A stretch of DNA of 64,000 nucleotides from Nymphaea colorata (Eukaryota; Streptophyta; Magnoliopsida; Nymphaeales; Nymphaeaceae): assembly GCF_008831285.2 (NCBI RefSeq), contig NC_045149.1, forward strand, positions 11,498,417 to 11,562,416, read 5' to 3'. Positions 12,568 to 24,494 of the stretch are shown one piece after another. The translations under genes and the position numbers were made by a program. The stretch's first letter is position 1; each line of letters opens with the position of its first letter. Under the pieces are notes generated by a model, which saw only the letters and a list, made by a program, of their open reading frames with translations, searched no databases and was not told the DNA's origin.

Positions 12568-15500
12568 ACAAGAAGAAACTGAGGAGAAGAAGCCGTAGCC
12601 AAAATGGTTTGCACGGCCTCTATTTATAATCTCATTTTCAGAATTCTAAGAGTCTCCAATCGTAGAATCCTAGGAGATTTCACAAGCTCCAAGGACATTA
12701 ATTACATCATAGAAACCTAAGAGACTTCACATATTACAAGGATATTAACTACAACATAGAATCCTAGGAGACTTCCCATATAACAAGGATATTAACTATA
12801 ACATGGAATCCTAGGAGACTCTTCACATGTTACAAGGACATTAAATATTTTAACACATTCTACAAGGAGGTGGAATCCTAAGAGACTCCTCTTCAACGTG
12901 CTGGTGAAGGATTTATATTTTAACAGATAAAGGGGACGTAGGTGCACAGTTAGAAACGGGAAGATAGAAAGGATGTATATGAATAGAAATAACAGAAGGA
13001 GAAGAGCAGATTTATTTTTTTGATTGAAAGAGGCAAAAAATGGATCCTTTTGAGCACACTTTTGGTAAAACCCTGTCACCATCCTTGCTCTGATACCATG
13101 TGAGAAATCTGGTATGAGCTTCACTTTGTTTTCACCATGTTTTGTGGAGAAGATAGGGATTAAGGAAGAGAAGAGCACACGATAGATGAGAGGCTAAGAA
13201 ACATAGGGCACGCCTCCTGTCCCTAAACTTATATTAGAAACCAGAAATAAATACTAAGGACTAAAACATAATGACACAATATGAAAATTACAACATACGC
13301 CATTAATAAGTGCGTGTTTTGGATCTGACCCGTGTCCAAAACATGTCTACTTTAACATTTCATACACATGATCATGCCCCAAATGCAATTGTTTTATTAT
13401 AAAAGACAACTTTCATTTTGTTTTTTTTTAATGTTTTGGTGTTTGTTGGCAGTTGTTTTTAAGTTTTCATGGAAACCTGTGCATACATTACAATGTCCTA
13501 ATTTAATGCATGTTTTCTACAAAATAACCTATGAAAACTCTGTATGCTTGATTCCTGAAGCAAAATATGAACATTTTGAAGAACATTGGAGATCACCGAT
13601 AGTCCTGTGTCCTTTAGATATTTTACTAGGCCAACCGATAATCTTACTAGTGCTCTGAAGTTTCTTTCTAGATATGTCATACAGGTGCAGGGTGCAGTGA
13701 GGTGTACATGCATAAATATATATTGTTTGTTATAGAATTAAATAACTGTTTAACACTATATACATAGTTTACTTAAATAATTATCTTTTTTTTTTAAAGG
13801 TCAACCAAAGGTAAAAGAAAGAGGGAAAAGAAGAAAGTGGAAAGTGAGTGTGAGAAAAACACGAGAGAGAGAGAGAGCCGGGATGATGCTGCCATGAGGT
13901 TTTTTTATTTTATTTTATTTTATTTATACCATCAAGAATGGGAGCAGGTGCGGTCTGCTCCATTGGTACTGCATATGCATCCACCCACATCCGCATCATG
14001 TTGATGCTGGTGCAGTGCAGGATGCTGTGTCCACATAACTTAGCTTTCTCAGTTTTGGAGGGTGAGATGACTTTTTGAGGAAAAATTGTAGGTCATATGG
14101 CTCTCTCTCTCTCATCTAAATGTACATTCAAGGGACAACTATTTCCCCTGTTTCCTTTGTTGATGGTGAGGGTCTTCAACTCTGTGAGGATCTTTATGTT
14201 GTGGTATTTTGCTGTCGGAATCTTCGTTGAAATGTCAATGGTTGTGTTATGAGTTATACAATTTCCTAAAACTTCACCTTACATTTTCCTTTATCTGATA
14301 GATGATGGGATTTTAGCATTTTATGAGATTTTTGGTTTAGCACTTTTGCTTCTGGTACCATGTCTGTGTATGCACTTTCTTCTTGAAATTTGGTTAGCTA
14401 AGTCTTCTAGGGTTTTTATTTTATTCTAGTCCTGTTTAGTATCATGGGTTCTTCTTCCTTTTTTTTTTTTTGTTTTTTGTAGGAAGTCCTGTGCTTGGCT
14501 ATTTAGCAGCTGGTATCTTAATCGGGCCATATGGCCTCTCTATCATCCGTCATGTTCATGGGACAAAGGCAATTGCAGAGTTTGGTGTTGTTTTCTTGTT
14601 GTTTAACATCGGGCTTGAGGTGAAACTTTTATAACCAACCTTCCCAATTTAAATTGCAACTAAGAAAGTTTGATTTTTAGCTTGCAAACCATGAAAATGA
14701 GTTTGAATCTTGTTATTATTCTTGCAGCTCTCTGTTGAAAGGCTTAGCTCAATGAAAAAATATGTGTTCGGATTAGGCTCTGCTCAGGTATGCCATTTTA
14801 TTATTATTATTATTATTTTTAATTTTATGGTGCGGTATTAACATTTTTATGGTATTGGATATGTAGGTCCTTGCGACTGCAGTAGCGGTCGGCTTCATTG
14901 CACATTTTGCATCTGGGCTGCCAGGTCCTGCAGCAATTGTGATTGGCAATGGACTAGCATTATCTTCCACTGCTGTCGTACTTCAGGTTATATATATTAT
15001 ATGTGAAATGCGCTGAACGAGTCCCATTTTGTGACCAACTATCTAACCTTCTTTTTTCTCTCACCCACTCATCTGCTCTCTCACCTCCTTAGACCTTTTC
15101 ATTTTCCTCTTCACAACCATCCCCTCCACCCTAAGATTTATCGGCCCTAGGGAGGGCAAGGGACTTGAGAATCCAGCCCCAAAGTGGAATGGCTTTTCTC
15201 ATTTCTCATATATATATATATATATTTATATTAACAAATATTATTTTTTTTTGCTTACTGTACCATAGAAATATGATATATATAGTGGGTCGTGTACTTG
15301 TGCTAAGATATTAGTAGCTGAATGCATGCTTAGGTGCTGGGCACAGAAGCCTAGGCTGAGGCACCTAGGTGGCTCAAATTATTATTTTTTTTATTTTCAA
15401 ATTTCAACCTGAAAAATTTAATTTACTTCCTCGGCCTCACCTAGGCTTTTTATGTGATCTGCCTCCTAGGTCTGCCTAGCTCTTTTGGGTACATAGCATA

Positions 15501-16793
15501 AGATCTTGAAAAATGAAGGTCCCACAAATTATGCAGTCAAAAGCACTAGGTGAGCTTAGGTAGTGGACCAAAAGGACTAGCTGGGGGCCTAGGCAGTCTC
15601 AAAAAGTGAGAACAAGAAGGAAGAAGAAAAAAGAAGGAAAAGAAGAATAAGGGAAAAAGTAGTTGAAAAGAAAACAGAAACAAAACTTTAAAGGACTTTA
15701 TTTGTGTGCCTAATAGGGCATTTGATTTGGAAGGGCGAGAACTTTAAATCCTGTCCTGCTATTCCAGGAACAGGGTTAATCAGTGCCCTTGGAGCAGGCC
15801 GTCAATCTGCTCAACATTTGCATAGGTTGAGACAACATACTGTTCTGCTGTCCTGCATTTGTGTAAGTTGGAACAGGAACACACTGTATTGCTGTCCAAC
15901 ATTTTGTTTGTGTCGGACAACCATGAGAACATGTATTGAACGAACGGATTTAAGATCCATATACTTTCTTGAAGCAAGATCCTGTTCAAATGGAGCATGG
16001 ACATTATGAAATGGTTAGAGTTTGGAGAAAAAGTGAAAATGTTGAATTGAGGTACATCAAGTGAAGCCCGAAAAATGCTTGCTTTGATATGCATCTCGAA
16101 ACATTTTGCTTTGTGTAATTGGTTCCATTAAGTTTGAATGGGCAACATAACTTCCATGGTCGATGGAACTTTTGGAGTATTTCATGGATTAAAATTCTAG
16201 GGAATAGGCTATAGTAGCTTACTTGAAACAAAGAAATTGTACCAGCAGCCCAACATTAGAGCAATTTGACTTATAGTAGTACAACCAAACCAGCTTTCTT
16301 TACTTGTTTTCTCAGTAATGAAACAACCACTTTCCTGAAAAAATGGGCAGCATGAATCAACACTGACACAGGTCCTTAGAGAAATTCAGCAGCTCTTGAC
16401 GACAGCAGTAGCACAAGAGAGAAACATCCTGAAAAAAATAAAATCAGAGATCTAGCTTTGATACCATGTAAACGAAGCTGTTACACACACTCTTAAAGAA
16501 CATAATCAATCGACACTAAAGCCAAAAAATCCATTGAACTGAAATGAATGGATAATATGCATTAAGCCCTCAAAAGCTGTTCAAAGACAGCATACATATG
16601 AAGTTATGAACAAATACATCACCTATTTATACAAAAGAAAAATTAGAAATAAAAGGGAGAGAGAGCAGCTCGAGAGCTAGCTGTTGGCTAGCTCCAGCTT
16701 GGTCAAACCCTGATTGACCAGGCTGAGCTCGCACAGAAATGGACATATAAAAAAGAATAAAAAACAAAAATAATGTACAGGTATACATATCAG

Positions 16794-16835
<42 letters not shown>

Positions 16836-19800
16836 CTGTTTATGTATATGTGTGTGTGTGTGTGAAATTGCAACTATACATGCATTTAATCATATAAGAT
16901 ATAACCATTATAGAATATGCATGTGCACACACACATACATAAACTGAAAACATATATGAGTATTTACAATAATTCTAACACATGTCGACATGCAAGACGG
17001 AAACAAATTCAGAGAGAGAGAGAGAGAGAGAGAGCATTCTAAGGACCCCTCCTAGAAATTAATTGACAGAATCAAACCGAAACCCTCACCAAGGTAAACC
17101 TGCCAAACGATCCACTCCCAATTTTATGCCCTAGCTTATGATCGTTCCGTTATTAAGGCAAAAATAGAAGAAAAAGGAAAAAAATGAGCATGAGGGAGAA
17201 CCTTCACAAGCAAGATCATGTTGCTCAATAACAGGGTGAATGCCACTCAAAACCGGAGCTAGTTGCTTCTTTCTGAAATACATTGAGGCATCAGTTTGTG
17301 CTTTCTCCCTCATGATTATTGTGAGGCAACCCCAAGTCAATGCCAATAAAAACCCTAAGTCAATGTCAATAAAAGTGATACAGAATTATGAACTAATGAA
17401 CCAAAACTCGACCTCAGAAGTTTGTGCTTTCTCCTCATAATTCGACCAAGATTTTCGAGATGCCCCTAATAGCCAAAGGATGGCAAGTGCTTTGAAACAA
17501 AACCATTAATATTATACCTCCAGGCCCACAACTTCTGTCCATTATTGAAATAATTTGAGATGTTTTCCTTGGCTTCCATTGGAAAGAGGCTATATAGTTA
17601 TGGTCCATTTCGCTTGGGATAGATACTTAAAAATTGGAAACAACATAGAGCCTTGAGCATTATATAAGAATGTGCTGTAGGTGGAGGAGACTTTACTAAA
17701 CTCTAGCATCCCCTCATGCTTTGAGTCTTGGATAGGACTTTACAACACAATAGAACACCCTTATATTATATATTATGGATGATTTAGCTACGGAGAGGCC
17801 ATTTTACCTTTGAATAATATCAATATAGTTATATGGATCGGAATTGCATGAATTTGATGTACCAAAAGGAACCAAAAGTAGAAACTTCAAAAACTGTCCT
17901 GGGTTGTATGCTTCGGTAGGTTGTCTGAGATCCTTTTGAGAATGCTGATCAAAGAGAAAATGGCGATGAAGCAAAATAGCACAAGATGGACTTGATACAT
18001 TACTCACAAATAATGCTTTGAAATTCAAAGTTCAAAGAGGTGGTTTCTTAAAACTAGCTTCTGATATGAAACTTTGGGTCCACCCCATGGACCAAGAGAA
18101 TTGGCTGGTTCCTTTGGGGAGATTATTTTTCTCTCTTTATGCCTAACAATGGAACAGCTGTATATATGACATAAGCCTCATTCTTCAATAGGCACACAGT
18201 CCTTGTTGCTGGCTCCCCTATCATCAAGTCACCAACTTTGTTAATGAATTGGTCCACTATAGAAATGGGCTTTAGAGGTTGAGGGACTTGCTATCCACAC
18301 CTCACAAGTAGCAACTAGTTCGTAATAACCAAAAAAAACAAGTGCCTTTCCTTGTGTAGGCCTATTTCAATGGGAAGTGGGAAGTTTATGTGTCGGAATA
18401 GGTCAACCTTTGAAGGATAATGCATGTTGTATTTTAGCTAAATGTATAAAACAGATATACACAACATTGAAATCCACTCAGACAAATGTATAAGCACAGA
18501 ACCTGAATTTATTAAAAACAAAAAAGGTCATGTACAAGAGTTGTTAGTGTATGTAATAATCCACCTGTTAATTTTGGTGACTTTTTTTTGTTCTTTTTCT
18601 TCTTTTCTGGCGATATGAAATAAGAACTTTGCAGTCATTCTTCTGGGCAAAAAATGTCAGGTAAACACAATTTATTATTTTTGTAGCTTGGATTATTCTT
18701 TTTTAAATACTATTGGTGGTGTGCTTTTACAGTTCGTTTTGGGGTCCAAATGTCATTTTTAAAGTTAGGTTGAAGCTGATGCTCTTTTTGTGAAAAGATG
18801 TAACCCTCACTTCCAATTAAATGCATTTCTCTAAGATTTTCTTCAGATACAAAATAATTCTATGTAAATCCAGTTGCTATGACTATTCTATTTGAGTATT
18901 ACCCGTTCTTTTTTGTGAGACTGGAATTTCATCATTTTCATAAATTGATGGGTGGAGTGATCTGTTCCCTTTTTTGCTTCCCATACAGGTTTTGCAAGAA
19001 AGAGGTGAAAGCACATCACGTCATGGGCGTGCAACCTTTTCTGTTTTACTTTTCCAGGTATCTCAACATTTTCTCTGGAAGTCAAAGTTAGAGCATATCC
19101 TTGTAACCTTATTGCTGATTTCTTGAAGAATGTGATTGCAACACCTCTCTCTTTCTTTCCTTCCCTCTGTCCCTTCATCCGTCAGAACACAAACATATTT
19201 TATGTTATGTATCATAATCACACTTATAGCAATGTATTGAAACAATTGCCTTCTATAGATGCTTTTCAGGGAAGAATGATTTACGCGGGTGATATCATGA
19301 TATTTCAAACGACAGTTCTTTTCAAATTATCAGAATACTGTCAGTTACACTAGATACTTGCAATCAAATCTACTTTTGCATTTGCATCTTAAATATGATT
19401 TTCTTATTGCATAACTTTTATACTTCAAATTTTCTTAGATACCTTATGTGAATTTCTTAAAACCTTCATTATCAAAACATTTATTTTTCTTGCTTTTTTT
19501 TTCTAGTTCTAATTTTTATAAATTTCCAACATTTTTTATATTCATCATTCATCATATACATGTCTAATAGCACAGGCTTTCACTTTTTGAGATATAGACA
19601 AGTGATACTTGTCTGTGCTGCTCATCTTTTTAAGCTTTATGTGCTTGTAGCTGTAAGTTTCCCTATTACTGTTTCTTATAGATAGATGGGTTGATCATTT
19701 CTTTATATCTTATCTTTTTCTTAATGTTGCACCAACTTGCTTAGTCACTGCACCTGTACCAATGCAACTCAGGCGTGAATCATACACAACAATGTGATAG

Positions 19801-22800
19801 TCAGCAGCGTCGCTGCACCAGACTATTTGTTTTATATCAAAGTCTAGGTGCACACCTGACCCAAGTTGAACCAGAGACTTATGTGGTAAAATGTAATATA
19901 GTTAATAGATCACAATTCAATCGTATAACTAATAACTTGGTAGTTTCTTTTTCTTTGTTTTAGTTGTTTAGTTTGACTTTGTCATTATTGCTCAAACATT
20001 GCAAGTGTTTAGCATAATGTGTCCTGGTGAGACCAATAGCTAGAAACCTTCATGAGACTCAATGTAAAAATTGCAAACTTATTTTTTTTAATTTGGAAGG
20101 TACAAAAAATAAAAAAATATAGAAAAATAGGATAAGATAAAAAAACCATTTCTACCAAAATTAAAAAAGCATGTCATTCATAAACGTGACAATATAGCAA
20201 ATTAACAATCATTAGTTTGACAAACTAATGTTATGATCCAACAGTTTAACTGAAAGTTTTAAACATTGAGAAATAAACTTGTCAAGTACAAATTTTGAAT
20301 GTATGGCATTCATTATCATCTTCTCGTTCCAATTCTACATCATCTAGAATTTTTTGGCATGATTACTCAAATGCAAGAGTGCATGAACAAAAAACTCATT
20401 GGCTTAGCAAAGAGAATGGACGACATTGATGATCAGATGAAGAAAAGGATGGAATCATTTGGGGTCAAACAAGAAGCTATGAAAAAGAATCACAAACAAT
20501 CAACTAAAACCGAAAGAATAGAAACTCAACGAGGACATTCGTGAGAAAGAAGGTACCAAAATGATGAACAAGGTTATGAAGGTTGTATTCACTAGAGAAA
20601 TGTTTTTGGTGATTGAACCTCGTCAATTTGGGGTGGTGAGAGCAACAGAAGATGAAGTAGATTTTGAGGCAACCGGTGAGCTAGCGTAAGTGGCACAACT
20701 ATTGCAAAGCCCACCGATGTCAGCCAAAATTTTACCACATGATGCTAATTGCTTGGTTGACCCAGTGATGGGAGGCTTTTTCAAACACCTGGCAGCGGTG
20801 GCCACCGGGAACGTTCCTTGCATTAGTGGGACTAGCACTAACCAGACGGTAACTGCTATCCAATGCTTACTCAGGCTAAGAAAATGTTACATTACTTTCA
20901 TGGCAAAAAACACCTCCGAGGCACTGAGTAGAAGCCTCTTTCTCCAATGTGAGAATGGTCTCCTACACGTGAATACAGCCTTAAATCAAAGTTTTCCTCC
21001 TCAAACAATATGTCCTCCACATTACTCTTGAAAATGCATATGCTTGGGGGTTGAAGGGTTCTTAAAACCCAAAATCCAAAAATCTAGGTCCTGGTCCCTC
21101 AAGTGTTTGTAAAGGCCTCATCATACGCTACAGTGTTACAACTTTGCAATATAACATAAATCCCAATCAGCACATTATGTGCCGTAATTTGTAGAGGCAT
21201 TACCATATGATACTGTAGGACATTTACTGCATAACTTCTGATAATTGACAACTCACTAATTTACGTCCTATCACCTGTTACTCTTTTAAGTTTGATCCTG
21301 ATGTGATTATATTTGTATAACTAATTTATGGCTGCAATTCTTGGTAGGGGTGGTTAATCTATAGATATGAGTGGCTAAGTGCATTTTCTTCTTAAGCAAA
21401 TCGCATCCACCTTATCTGCCATTTGTTGTGTCATCCAGTATGACAACAGTTGCTATTCTATTTTTCCCAAATCTAATGTTTATTTGGATTTTAGATGTCC
21501 ACCAGTGTTAAACACAAATAATGATGTTTGCAGCGTAAAATTTATTGGACTAAATTCTCTTCCTCTCCCTTTCTCCTTCTCCCAACTAGATATTAATATT
21601 TCAATAATTGTCTTCCTTTTTCATAAATCCAGCCTCACTGGTCTGACCAATGGAGTTTCTTTCTGTTGACATCATCTTTTGAATTGCTGAAATTCTATGT
21701 GTATCTAAGTTTTTTCTGGAGATTGAAAAATCAATGGCTAAAAATGCATCAAATATAGTAGGCTCAAAGGAACATATGCTTTGGTAAAAAGAAAAAGACC
21801 AAGTGAGCAGTTGATTTTAAGTTTCCAACCATGTTCATGTATCTAACCCCTCAGATCGGATCGAAACAATTTAAATTGTGCAATCCTTGGTTTATTGCAT
21901 GTAAAATCATTTCTAGCAGGTACACTCAGAGACACACTGAAAGCACTATGTTGTGCGATGTTGTGCGACTCCTGCAGCTATGTTACTTATATTTCTTTGT
22001 TGGCTGTTATTTTTCTTGGAAATGTCTTAACCTTTACGGACTTTACAGGACCTGGCTGTGGTTGTGTTGTTAATACTGATTCCTCTTGTCTCACCAAATT
22101 CCTCAAAGGGAGGGGTAAGCTTTACCAACTTTATTAAACTTAGTAACTAAATAACATAAATATGAATGTAAGTATGCAGTTATGTAATTATATGTTGTCT
22201 AGATACCTTCATAGTTTTGCCCATACGTATGTGTACCTGGACGTATATTGCTCTTTCTCTCTCTGTTGTTACACACATACATATACACACACACACACTC
22301 TACCAAATGGCAAAAGATTTCAAAATCGTCACTAAGAACTCCATGCAACAGAAGAGCTAATAATGGTTTATGGTGTAGTGACGGATTATGGTGTTTTTAG
22401 TGACAGTTTATGTGGCATTCAGTTATGCCTTTTAAATATTTAGTCATCCAGAAACATCCAGCACCTGGCAGATTTCAATGTCCCTATTAGTTGCATATGT
22501 ATGTATATGTATCTGTACCTGTGTACGTATCTAATGTATTTTTTTTGTTTATTTTCTCTTATTTTTTTTGTTTATTTTTTAAGTTTTTTCTGCTGCTTAA
22601 GGCACATTGAACTTAGCTGTTGGCTAGCATCAATGTCTAGTCCTTTTCTATCCTCTGTCAATAGAGGACATGTTTTTCCTTTTGTATTCCCTGTGTGGGA
22701 TTTCATCCTTGCTTCTATTCTTTATATTTTCTGATTACATTCATTGAAGACTTTATTGAGGTCCTCCTGTCTGTCCACCAAGTATTTCAGATATTGTTTT

Positions 22801-24029
22801 TGTCCATCTTGTGCCTCAAAACTTTGGCGCACTGCCTGGGATTTCATTTCAATTACGTCACAGATCCTTACACATATATGTATATAAAAGAGTGTGTGAG
22901 TTTGTGCATGCATGTACACACACAGAGATATGTAGATGTCGACATATATATGTACTTGCACAACAACACAGACATATAGAACTTCACATAAAATAACTCT
23001 GCGATTCAGATTCCAGAGATCTGATGGGCATGCATATGAAACTAGTCATGCTGGATAATGCTGAAATGGCTGGAGTACATGTAAATTTTTACATAGTTGA
23101 AAACAAACAAGTTCCTAGCACTTGATCTCCAAAAGTAATATGTGCACACATAGTTAATAATACAACCTTGACAATTCAACCTTCAAAAGTTCAACTTCTG
23201 CAGCTAGGAGCAAATTTTACATGCTGATGAAAACAGAATAACATAGTAAACACTGGAAAGCAGAAACGGATAATAGAAGGTTCCTAGAAACTAATTATAA
23301 TTTTGGAGATATTTGCAAAAGTCTGAAACAGGTCAGTCATTCCATTGGATGATGATTTTAATCAAAATTTCTACTGCAAAATCATGGATTTCAATATATG
23401 CTTAAGTGGTGCATGGAACCCCATACCTGTTGAACCTCTAAAGGATGTTGGCCCACATGATGGTGCAATCTACAATCACAGCAGCCTTAGAGAAGAAAGG
23501 AATTAAGGGGGGAGAAAGAGAGGGAGAATGAAAGAGAGCACTAGATTTAGGGAGACCTTTCTAAGGCCCTTCGTCAGATGTTTAGTAAAAAAGGAAAACA
23601 GAAAGGTACAAAATAGATAATTGTCATAGGGTAATTCTATGCAGGTCAGGAATTTTTTGGAGGGCTTCCCATGGCTCTTGAATAGATGGATCTTTTAGTA
23701 CAAATGAAAACAGAGAGCTAGGAAAGAGAGAAGTATAGTCATATGCTCCAATTAAAGTCGGAGATTTCTGACCTTGTTGGTGGAGGAAAGAATTCTTTTT
23801 CCTTTTTTTTTTCTAGATAAGCCTCTCCAGCTTAGGTAGCATTTGCATGCACGAGATATGTAGAAATTTCAATTTAGTGAAAATTTAGTGAAGTTTCAGT
23901 TTAATCCCAAAGTTTACGAAATGACTACTTTTCATGTTTTTACTACAACAGTCAATCCTTTCAGAATATGTTCCATTAATGGGTTTATAAAATTTAGAAG
24001 TACATTCTCTTCAAGATTCTAATGTAACA

Positions 24030-24087
<58 letters not shown>

Positions 24088-24405
24088 GCACACACACACA
24101 CATTATTGAATAAGTTTAGAATAGGGCTGACAAAAAGTCAGGATTAAATTTTAAATCTTTATAGGAACTGTTTAATGCATCATTGACTTACATAATTTAT
24201 ATCAGTACATATAGGATGGACTTTATGCACACACAACACACACATGGAGTAGCAAACCAGGATCGTTTGGCTGAGGGGCGCTTGAGTCACCAGCCCAAGT
24301 CTAATGTGGGCACCCCCATGTAATTTTTAATGCATCACAATGTAATTTTGAATTTTAAAAATGAAACTTTTGATAGGCTGCCCCATGTATCTCTGCCTTT
24401 GCATG

Positions 24406-24443
<38 letters not shown>

Positions 24444-24447
24444 TATA

Positions 24448-24494
<47 letters not shown>

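Larger units (their letters stand above)
7461..12930 (-). mobile_element. Young, apparently complete copia element A
   Basis: The element itself spans 7466-12925 and is flanked by a perfect 5-bp duplication, GATAA (7461-7465 and 12926-12930). LTRs are TG...CA bordered. The minus-strand order is LTR, primer site TGGTATCAGAGAG (12441-12453), one uninterrupted gag-pol frame, purine tract (7922-7930), LTR. It sits in the internal region of element B, antisense to KEA. The LTRs differ by one base outside a GA tract, so insertion is recent. The gag motif and lineage look Ale/Retrofit-like (inference). Confidence 0.96.
5783..13357 (-). mobile_element. Copia element B, internally deleted, host of element A
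   Basis: A direct repeat of about 260-285 bp forms the two LTRs (5783-6066 and 13099-13357). A primer site complementary to initiator-Met tRNA (minus-strand TGGTATCAGAGC, 13087-13098) lies next to the right LTR. A purine tract (GAGGGAGGG on the minus strand, from 6067) lies next to the left LTR. Internally only gag remains, and protease, integrase, RT and RNase H are missing. Without element A it is about 2.1 kb. LTR divergence and one worn LTR end mark it as old. Confidence 0.85.
4904..14482 (+). other. Intron 3 (9.6 kb) with nested copia elements
   Basis: The intron runs from GTACGT to TTTTTTGTAG. It contains a probable MITE at 5048-5443 and copia element B at 5783-13357, with the young copia element A inside B. 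The remaining 13358-14482 is AT-rich with short GA and CT tracts, and I see no gene in it. Confidence 0.9.
14987..18988 (+). other. Intron 6 (4.0 kb) with repeat debris
   Basis: The intron holds a CCTAGG-rich repeat (15319-15610), a copia 5' end with its LTR (about 16260-16980), and GA and AT microsatellites. The 17040-18540 stretch is transposon-like in texture, but I recognise no domain in it. Confidence 0.8.

Noticed and set aside
12159-12614. Ser/Leu-rich open frame overlapping the 5' end of element A
   Set aside because: It is created by the GA microsatellite in the LTR, read in another frame.
20299-21031. Possible gag-like or small gene in intron 7
   Set aside because: The frames are short and share no recognisable motif. 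No LTRs or splice structure were found around them.
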